A DNA stretch of 64,000 nt from CAZAMB01 sp964486335. Its GTDB lineage: Bacteria; Planctomycetota; Phycisphaerae; UBA1845. Positions 33,640 through 41,500 of the stretch are shown here, one piece after another. The notes beneath the pieces were generated by a model. The model saw only the letters and a program-made list of their open reading frames with translations, was not told the origin of the DNA and searched no databases. Every line of letters begins with the position of its first letter. Position 1 is the stretch's first letter. The translations under genes were made by a program, and so were the position numbers. The stretch lies in assembly GCA_964486335.1 (NCBI GenBank), contig CAZAMB010000004.1, positions 1 through 64,000 of the forward strand. The letters are read 5' to 3'.

Positions 33640-36603
33640 TCAACCCCTGCTGGCAGCGGCGGCTCCGGCGATGATGAGTGGAACCACATCGCCCGCCAAC
33701 ATCGAACGAGCTTCGCCGCGCATTTCCTGTTCCACGGCGACGAGCACCGCGGAAAGAAACCGGGCCGACTGAGCCTGATCGCGAGTCAGAACGGACGGTG
33801 CACCATTGCCGCCTTTGCTCTGATTGCGGTTGAATCGCTCAATGTGCCGATCGCACAATTCGTCGATGTACACCATATGGTAGTCTTCGAATCGCTCGAA
33901 AGTCGGCCCCCAGCGAATTAAAAAATCCTTGAGCAATGCGACGATGGCTTCGGGAATATCGGACGAGTGGTTGATTCCGTCCGCCAGGCGGTCGTGGATG
34001 GTCGGAATCACTCCGCGAAGTGCGGATTGGAAGCCCTTGGGGACCATGCCGGCCGACGGGTCGGGCGCGAGTTTCAGCTTGCCGGAGTTCGTTGCGTCGA
34101 TCTGGCGCTGAACGATTTCCAAATGGTATGGCAGCAGCGCGTTGTCCATGGCGTGTTGCATCATCAGCACGCCGACGTGCTCAAACAGGTAGGGCGCGTG
34201 CTGCATTGTATGTGTAATGACTTCCATGACCGAACGGCGCGCTTCTTCGGGCAGGAACGTGAGGACTTCCTGCGCCCGCGAGATTTTCTCCATACGGGCG
34301 GCCCGCACCGCCGGCGACGGAGGAGCGACCTTCGGCTTTCGCTTGATGCCGGAAACGAATGCCTTCATGCGGCGGGCAAAGCTATCCCACGACCTGACAC
34401 GATCAAGCAACTGGCCGTAGCCTTCGAGCATTTCGACGCGGGTCATGCCTTTGGGGATGATGTTGCTGACGACCTTCGGGGATTCGTCGTAAATATCACT
34501 GACATCGACGACGCGGTTTTCGCGCTGGAGGCGAACCCAGAGCGGCGTGCCGGGGTAAGCCTTCATCGTGTTGATGCTGGTAATGGGAATGTTGGCGTCT
34601 TCGACGAACTGAACCTGTTCCTCAAACACGTTGGTGTCGTCATTGTCGAAACCGACGATCAGGGCGGCTTTGACCGCGATGCCGTAGGAGTGAATCTTTC
34701 GACAATCATCAACGAGATTGCTGCGGAGATTCTGAATCTTGTTGGTCTCTTCGAGACTTGCAATGCGCGGCGTTTCAATGCCGATGAGCGCCTGCGTGAA
34801 GTTGCAGTCGGCCATCAGCTCCATCAGTTCCTCGTCGTGGGCGAGGTCGATGGTGAGCTGTGTGGAAAAAGTAAGCGGCGGATCGAAGGAATTGTTCACG
34901 GGAATCAGCGCGCGAAGCAGTTCCTTGGCGTATCGCTTGTCTCCGATAAAGTCGTCATCGCAGACGAAAATGCGCTGGGCGCCGAGCTTTTGCAGAGCAA
35001 CGACTTCCTCGACAACGCGCTCGACGGGCTTGTGCCGAGGCTGACGCCCGAACAAGTGAATCACGTCGCAAAACTCACAGTCGTAGGGGCAGCCGCGCGT
35101 GGTCTGCACGCCCGCGAGCCGGTATCGCTTGATGTCATCGGCGATGGTGTCCCATCGGGGAACCGGGGAGTCTGCCAGGTTGGGTCGCTCGACCTGGCGG
35201 TACTCGTTGCGATGGATGCCTTGTTTCCATTCGGAAAGAAATCGAGGCCAGGTCAATTCGGCTTCGCCAAGAAACACGACGTCGAAAACGCCGCGGCACA
35301 TCTCCGGCGCGCCGGAAACTCCGGGACCACCGATCACGACGGGAACGCCGCGGCGGCGAAAGACTTCGGCCACTTCAATTGCGCGGGGAATATGCGCGAT
35401 ATACCCGGTTACGCCGACCAGATCATAGTGTTTGCCCAGATCGGTGGAGTCTTCGATTTCTCCTTTCGCGCCTTCGTCCCAAATGTCCACTTCAAATTCT
35501 TCGGGCGTCAGCGCCGCGACGGTCGCGAGGTTCAGCGGAACCATCAGCGACTGCATGGCTTCACCGTGGACATCGACCTTGGCGAACTGTCGGGCTTTGG
35601 CGAATTCAGAGTCAAACTTCGGCGCAACAAGCAGGATTCGTGACATGGGTTTCCTCCCTCCGGTTGGGGTTCCGTTGAATCGAGGCGTGGGCGAATTCTT
35701 GTGAGCCTTCGCTTCCTCATTCTTGTCGACGGACTGCTCAGTTCTCGTGGTCGTTCGCGGCTTTTCGGCCACGTGCCGCGCCGGATCGACCAGGAATCCG
35801 TCGATCAAACTGAGGAAAAGGTCCATCTGTTCAAGTAAATAGAAATGGCCCGCGTTGGGAATCAGTTCGCATCGGCTGTTTGGAAGAATCTCAGCCAGAC
35901 GAGCGGCCATTTTCTGGTAGGGTGAGTTCTCTCCATAAACGGCCAGAACCGGCGTGCGGATCGTTCCGATCAGCTCCTCAGTCATGCCGGCGACCTCGCG
36001 GAACTCGGCAGCGACATTCGTCTCTTCGACCAGCTTCTTCATGCGCGGCGTGCCGACGAGCGAGCCCTTACGCGCACCGTACGGCTGGGTCATTCCGTAG
36101 CTTTTGCGAATGACATTGCGAACGTCGTTGACCTCGGCCTCGACAAACCAGTCATAGGTAATGCCATATTTTTCGATGCGATCTTTGTAGAGTTCCCAGC
36201 CGGGCCAGTCGCGTATCGTCCGAAGGTAACGAAGGCATGCAACACCGGTGTCGGCCAGTACGACCCCGTCGACGCGGTCGGGATGCAGCAATGCCGTGTG
36301 CAGGGCGATCGATCCGCCGAAGCTGTGCCCCACGAGTCGAGCGCGATCAATCTTAAGGTGGTCGAGCAACGCCACCAGGTCGTCGGCCATCGCCCGAGAG
36401 CTGTAGCCCGTCCGCGTCGGCTCCGAATACCCGTGACCGCGAAGATCGTAGGCGGTCGTTCGAAAACGGCGACCGAGTTCGGGCATGACGCGAGCAAACC
36501 AAATGGCAAGGCTCGAAGTTACGCCGTGGATCAGCACCACGTCGGGCCCCTCGCCTTTGACCTGGTAATGTACGTTGATACCGTTGAGAAGGGCCTTTGC
36601 CAT
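33640..36603 (-). CDS. Alpha/beta hydrolase fused to B12-binding radical SAM protein
   Basis: A 987-residue two-part protein. Residues 1-275 are an alpha/beta hydrolase: VVLIHGVTSSLAIW, nucleophile Ser94 in VGHSFGGS, PVLAVYGENSP, and His in PNAGHFYLLEQ. A Lys/Thr-rich linker follows. From residue 320 (MSRILLVAPKFDSEF) there is a cobalamin-binding-like domain, then a radical SAM core with Cys505, Cys509 and Cys512 in RGCPYDCEFC, and a C-terminal DUF4070-like extension. The hydrolase might release chains from the synthase, and the radical SAM part could methylate or rearrange an unactivated carbon; both are inferred. GGAGGGAGG directly before Met320 (35646) suggests the radical SAM half may also be made alone. 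Confidence 0.85.
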   Translation of the reverse strand: MAKALLNGINVHYQVKGEGPDVVLIHGVTSSLAIWFARVMPELGRRFRTTAYDLRGHGYSEPTRTGYSSRAMADDLVALLDHLKIDRARLVGHSFGGSIALHTALLHPDRVDGVVLADTGVACLRYLRTIRDWPGWELYKDRIEKYGITYDWFVEAEVNDVRNVIRKSYGMTQPYGARKGSLVGTPRMKKLVEETNVAAEFREVAGMTEELIGTIRTPVLAVYGENSPYQKMAARLAEILPNSRCELIPNAGHFYLLEQMDLFLSLIDGFLVDPARHVAEKPRTTTRTEQSVDKNEEAKAHKNSPTPRFNGTPTGGRKPMSRILLVAPKFDSEFAKARQFAKVDVHGEAMQSLMVPLNLATVAALTPEEFEVDIWDEGAKGEIEDSTDLGKHYDLVGVTGYIAHIPRAIEVAEVFRRRGVPVVIGGPGVSGAPEMCRGVFDVVFLGEAELTWPRFLSEWKQGIHRNEYRQVERPNLADSPVPRWDTIADDIKRYRLAGVQTTRGCPYDCEFCDVIHLFGRQPRHKPVERVVEEVVALQKLGAQRIFVCDDDFIGDKRYAKELLRALIPVNNSFDPPLTFSTQLTIDLAHDEELMELMADCNFTQALIGIETPRIASLEETNKIQNLRSNLVDDCRKIHSYGIAVKAALIVGFDNDDTNVFEEQVQFVEDANIPITSINTMKAYPGTPLWVRLQRENRVVDVSDIYDESPKVVSNIIPKGMTRVEMLEGYGQLLDRVRSWDSFARRMKAFVSGIKRKPKVAPPSPAVRAARMEKISRAQEVLTFLPEEARRSVMEVITHTMQHAPYLFEHVGVLMMQHAMDNALLPYHLEIVQRQIDATNSGKLKLAPDPSAGMVPKGFQSALRGVIPTIHDRLADGINHSSDIPEAIVALLKDFLIRWGPTFERFEDYHMVYIDELCDRHIERFNRNQSKGGNGAPSVLTRDQAQSARFLSAVLVAVEQEMRGEARSMLAGDVVPLIIAGAAAASRG
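35644..35662 (-). promoter_or_regulatory. Internal Shine-Dalgarno and start within the fusion gene
   Basis: GGAGGGAGG followed by AAACCC and ATG at 35646 lies inside the open frame, exactly at the hydrolase/radical SAM boundary. It is a stronger site than that of the full-length start at 36603 (GGAG). It could yield a separate 668-residue radical SAM protein. Confidence 0.6.
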
Positions 36604-36609
36604 CGACGT

Positions 36610-38223
36610 TTACTCCAGGTACCCCAACGCCCGCAATCGCATCATGATCTGTTCCTCTTCCTCGGCGTCCTGATAGGCCTGCGCGGGTTCATCGTTCGTT
36701 TCATCCGCACCAGATTTCGCGGCGCTGCCGTGCTCGGCTTTGTGTGATCGAAGGAATTGGTCAGTAAGAATACCGGTACCAATTCGACCCTCGAGGTCTT
36801 CTGGAATTGGAAGACCCAGCAGATACATCACCGTCGGGGCAATGTCGAGCAAGTTCAGCGTATCGATCATCTGTCCGCGGCGCACGCCCGGACCGCACAC
36901 TCCCAACACGCCGTCCGGGTGATGCGTGCCCATGACCACCGGCCGCTTCTTAAGGACGGCGGCTCCACGAAGCACGGAAATGAATCCGAAGTCACGAAGT
37001 TCGAGCGTGAGGTCTGGGGCGAGATTCATGCTTGATCCGGCGAACGCCTCCTCGCGCGTCCAGACGCGGCGGATAATCGGATCGCCAGTTTGCGGATCGA
37101 CGCACCGAGTCAGCAGCGCGTCGATCAACTCGGCGCGGAAGCCCTCGTACTCCGAAGGATCGATGCCATGAGGACCTTTCACGCCCTTCACCTGAATGTT
37201 GATGCCGTTGGTACTTGCAAGGACGGCAAAGGCCTTGGTTCTTTCGAGGTCGAAGAACGTGAGGTGGTAGGGTCGCGCGCGGCCTAGTTCGGCCGATTCC
37301 TCGGACTGAACCTGCGTGCTCTCGGACCACGTCAGGTAGCCCTCTTGTTCGAGCCAGTTGTTGATGTAAACGACCTCGTCGCTGCCGCAGAATCCGTGGT
37401 CGGACGCGACAATAACGTGCGCTTCGGGACCGGCAAGCTCAACTGTTTCCTTTAAAAAGCCGTCGATCTGCCGGAAGTAATCCCAACACTTAGCGCGGAT
37501 GCGAAGAAACGCCTCGTCGGGCTGTTTCGGTTCGAGGACCGGATCGAGGTACGGCCAGCAGAGGTGCTGGAGCTTGTCGACGCCGTCAAAGACGATGGCC
37601 TCGATGGCCGACGGCTCGTACACCATCTGGTGACGGAGAATCCCGAACCACTGGCGCTCGCGACGAATGTGAAGTTCAATCCACGGTTCGTAATCGGTCA
37701 GCGTCGCGCCCTGGATGGCCTTTCGCTCCTCGCTGAAGTCCATACCGAGCTGTTTGATGTCCAACTCCGGCAACTTTTCGCGCATCCGATCGAGGAACCC
37801 GTCGGGGTGTGAGTATTGCCGAATCCATCGCCAGGTGACCCAGCCGGGAACGACGTAGCCGTTGAGCTTGGGGGCGGGATTGTGCGCGATCAGATTGAGC
37901 GCTCCAACGCGCAACCCGGCCTGTGACGCCAGAGCCAACATGGTCGGCACGCGCACCTCGCGCGAGGTGACCACGCGGATGTATTTGGACGATTCCGACT
38001 CGAACTGGAGAAAGTTGGTGATGCCGTGATGTCCCGGCGAACGGCCGGTAAAAAGCGTCGTCCAGGCGGGCGGCGTCAGCGGAGGCACTGTCGAGGTCAG
38101 CATTCCGCGTGCGCCGGATGCAAAGAACTCCTTAAGGTACGGCATAACGCCGCGGCGCATGAGATCGTCCAGCACGGTAAACGTCGCGCCGTCGAGACCG
38201 AAAATGACCGTCCGACCGCTCAA
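36610..38223 (-). CDS. Alkaline-phosphatase-superfamily phosphodiesterase
   Basis: A 537-residue enzyme of the type I phosphodiesterase / nucleotide pyrophosphatase family. Metal ligands and nucleophile are visible: Asp11 in FGLDGATF, Thr50 in VPPLTPPAWTTLFTG, ASDHGF (Asp, His) and the late GTHHPDGVL His. The length fits single-domain bacterial members. No signal peptide is seen, so action is cytoplasmic. It starts at a TTG overlapping the ACP stop (TTGA), with GGAGAG before it. Within this operon it may cleave or transfer a phosphate ester on the lipid product or its head group; this is inference from position. Confidence 0.85.
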   Translation of the reverse strand: MSGRTVIFGLDGATFTVLDDLMRRGVMPYLKEFFASGARGMLTSTVPPLTPPAWTTLFTGRSPGHHGITNFLQFESESSKYIRVVTSREVRVPTMLALASQAGLRVGALNLIAHNPAPKLNGYVVPGWVTWRWIRQYSHPDGFLDRMREKLPELDIKQLGMDFSEERKAIQGATLTDYEPWIELHIRRERQWFGILRHQMVYEPSAIEAIVFDGVDKLQHLCWPYLDPVLEPKQPDEAFLRIRAKCWDYFRQIDGFLKETVELAGPEAHVIVASDHGFCGSDEVVYINNWLEQEGYLTWSESTQVQSEESAELGRARPYHLTFFDLERTKAFAVLASTNGINIQVKGVKGPHGIDPSEYEGFRAELIDALLTRCVDPQTGDPIIRRVWTREEAFAGSSMNLAPDLTLELRDFGFISVLRGAAVLKKRPVVMGTHHPDGVLGVCGPGVRRGQMIDTLNLLDIAPTVMYLLGLPIPEDLEGRIGTGILTDQFLRSHKAEHGSAAKSGADETNDEPAQAYQDAEEEEQIMMRLRALGYLE

Positions 38224-38522
38224 TTCGGACTCTCCTGAACGGGTCGCAAATGCAACATGATGAAATCGAGCAGTTCGCCGATGGAGATGTCCTCGGCCTG
38301 ACGCTCGTATGCTTTCGCCAGAAACTCCGCGAAGGGAAGCGACTGATTGAAATGCTCCTCGATGGCCGACCCGAGGGCGACGGCATCGATCGATTCGAAC
38401 TGCATGTCGCTGAAAAGACCGGTCTTTTCGGTAATCTCATCCGAATAGTCCCAATCATCGCGGAGGTTCGTGAGAATCTTCAATAGCTCCGCGCGAACGG
38501 AGTTGCGATCAAGCGTTGACAT
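38220..38522 (-). CDS. Free-standing acyl carrier protein
   Basis: A 100-residue acyl carrier protein. The prosthetic-group site is Ser44 in MQFESIDAVAL, with Glu-Ser-Ile instead of the common Asp-Ser-Leu. The helix pattern ITEKTGLFSDMQFESIDAVALGSAIEEHF followed by LPFAEFLAKAYERQAEDISIGELLDFI is typical of the family. It lies between the megasynthase carrying the phosphopantetheinyl transferase and the phosphodiesterase gene, overlapping both. A trans-acting carrier that loads starter units or accepts the finished chain is plausible. AAGGAACGAGC precedes the ATG at 38522. Confidence 0.88.
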   Translation of the reverse strand: MSTLDRNSVRAELLKILTNLRDDWDYSDEITEKTGLFSDMQFESIDAVALGSAIEEHFNQSLPFAEFLAKAYERQAEDISIGELLDFIMLHLRPVQESPN

Positions 38523-41500
38523 GCTCGTTCCTTTCCTCGACGGCGATGGCGACAATGTGATTTCCGTCACGAATGCTGTGCACGACGAACTGCGAGCCGT
38601 TTTCCGCCGAGGTTCGCATGGTGGTCGTCGATCCGCAACCCACGCGAATCGCCCCTGCCTCGGGGTCGAGTTCGCGGACGATCATCGTCGCGGGGCCGTC
38701 CGGCAAGCCGAGACCAAGCGCCTTACCGGCAGCTTCCTTGGCACACCACGCCCGCGTGACCCATTCATCGCGGCAATCGCCATCGAGCGACTCCAGCAAT
38801 CGGCGTTCATCAGCGTCAAAGGCAACGGAATCGAAACCCGATCCGCGCGATTCAATATGTTCGAGATCGACACCGAGCGCGCCGCGACCCGCCGCTGCCA
38901 CCGCATAGGAACCCTTGTGCGCGATGGAGAGCCTCGGTGCCTCGCCGATCTGGTTGACCCACGGCCCTTCCGCCAGCGGCCGTCCGCTCGCGTCCGATCG
39001 GATTTCGACATCCGCCGGAAAGACATCCATGCTGTAATGTCGCTTGAGCCAGGAACGGACGGCATCCTTGGCGGCTGCCCGGCCGAAAATCCATTCGGTC
39101 CGACGAGGGCCGTTTTTCATCGCGCGGTATTCGTCGAGCTCGCGCTGGCTGAGCATCAGATGCGCCCCGAGGTTTTCCCAAATGCTCGTTCCGACTTCGC
39201 CCATCGGGGCGATTCGGCGGCATTCGATCTCGGCATGGCCGTTAAGCATCGGCAGCGCGACGGCCTCGCTGACCAAACCCTTGTCAGGAAACCTCCAGAA
39301 ATCGTAAAACGACCGATCCCAATAGAACCGCCAATCGGTCCAGCCCCGAACCTGCATCCATAGTCGCCCATCCGGCGCGATGATGTCGATGTCGGCGCGA
39401 ACCTGGCGCTGGCCGATATCGCGGATTCGAACACGGCACGCACAGCGCGAACCGGGCGACAGGGGTTCTTGATAAAGCATGATCTCTTGAATCTGGATCG
39501 GAAACATCATGAAGCCGTCGGTGAGGTACTCAATCGGCCAGTAGCCGACCATCTGACCGGCGGCGTCGAGCAGAACGGGATCGATCCAGAACTTCGGGTC
39601 CGGCTTGGACCGGAGCAAGTCGCCGCGCGGCAGCACTTCGAGCGTGGCCGACAGTCCGTCCTCGCTGATTTCCTGAAATCCGACAACACCCTGAAAACGC
39701 GGGCCGTGGAACATTCGGCGTTCGGCGTATAGGGTATCCGCGGAACATGCGGGCTTTCGTCCGGCGCGAGGCGGAGTTTGGTCAATTGCCGGCGCAGTGG
39801 GATATTGTGGCGCGAGGACGATGACGCTTTCCGCAAGCGCGGCAGTAGGTTTCGCGGGGTCGGACGCTGTGGAATCCACCTGTCGAATGGCGACGCGCAC
39901 TTCGCCGGCGTTTTCCGCGCGTCGAGCCTCGATGGATAGAACCGTCGGACCGACGCCGCGATGCACCTCAATCCACTTGCTCGCATGCATCGACTTGGCG
40001 CCGACGACGCGCAGCCCGGGCGCTAGCAACGAAGCGACCTCGGCCATCATTTCAAGACTGACCGTCATGGGCACAACGTGAAGGCGGTCGCGCTGGTTGT
40101 CGTATAGCGAGGCGGGCGGATCAAAACAATGATCGAACAGGTACAGGTCCTCGTCGAGCGTGACCTCTCGCCTTACGACGATTTCACGTTCCGGCGTCAC
40201 TCGCTCAACGGTGCCCGAAAAAGTGAGTCGTGATGCGTCGGAGCTCGACGTTTCGGCAATCGATTCGGTAGAGGCATTCGATCCCCCACCCTGTTCTTCG
40301 AGGAACTTCACGATTTGACGGAGTGTCTTGAGTCTCGCGACTTCTTCCATGTCGAGCGTCGTCGGGAGCGAAAGCGACTCACCCATTTCCTGAAGCGCGC
40401 CGAGCACTTCGATCCGCTTGATCGAATCGATGCCCAGATCGGCTTCCATGTCGAGATCGAGATCGAGCATGTCGGGCGGATAACCGGTCTTCTCGCTGAC
40501 GATTCCGACGAGCACCTCCTCCATGCGCCTACGCGGTACTTCGGCGAGCGGCGCGGGTGAAACGCTCGACTCCGCCGGCTGCGCTTGCGTGATGGAGGCG
40601 GTTGATAGCGCCTCAACGCTTTGAGGAGAACTCGTTGTTTCCCTTGTTGATGGAACCGGCTGAGGAATCTCCATTCTCTCAGTAACTGCCGGTGAAGGAG
40701 AAGCGATCGCCGGAGCTTGACCGCCTACAGAAACGCCGCCCTGAAGCATGGCCTGCATCAACTCTTCGTGAGTTTGCAGGAAGCTCTCCATCACGGCCGC
40801 ATGAGTCTGAACGATTGATTGCATAGCACTGTGCGACTGGGGTGCATTACCGATTGTGGTTGCATCAACGGCTACTGGATTCAGAGCGTGTTCAGCGACC
40901 CTTCGGGAAGGTGAATCGAAACCGTCATCCTTTGGAACAGATAGCGACAGCGAATGCGACACCTTTGCCGGCACCGATTCAGGCGCGGCCTTCTTCGCCT
41001 CGTTGAACCACTCTGGAACGTCGGATAGCTGGAGTCTTGGATAGCTCAATGGTACCTGCATAGTGCCCGGTTCGGCATCAGAATTGACAGGTCGATCCTT
41101 CTCGGCGTCCAACGTCAGCTTTTGCGGCGAGCGACGAGCGAACAGCGACGAAAGGTCCATGGGAACGTTGAGCGCCGCGAGCATCGCGAGACCCTGGTGA
41201 AGCGTGGCGACGCCTGATCGTTTGTGGCGGTTCATCGCCACCGAGGCGTGCGGCCGGCCGCGAAGAATATCGTCAACGAAACCGGTCAGGATGCCCTTGG
41301 GACCGACCTCGACGAAAATTCGAGCGCCTGCTTCGTACATCGCGTTGATCGTTTCGCGGAAAATGAGCGGGCGCGCGAAGGTCTGCGAAACAAGGTCCAG
41401 GATTTCTGTTGGATCCTCGGGATAAGTTTTCGCCGTCGTGGATGAATAAAGAACGGCCTTCGGGGGACTGATTTTAAGCGAGGAAAAATACTTGCGCAGA

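Noticed and set aside
33967..35643. 558-codon open frame on the plus strand opposite the radical SAM gene
   Set aside because: It is a frame opened by the GC-biased codon use of the real minus-strand gene; its translation has no domain and no initiation context.
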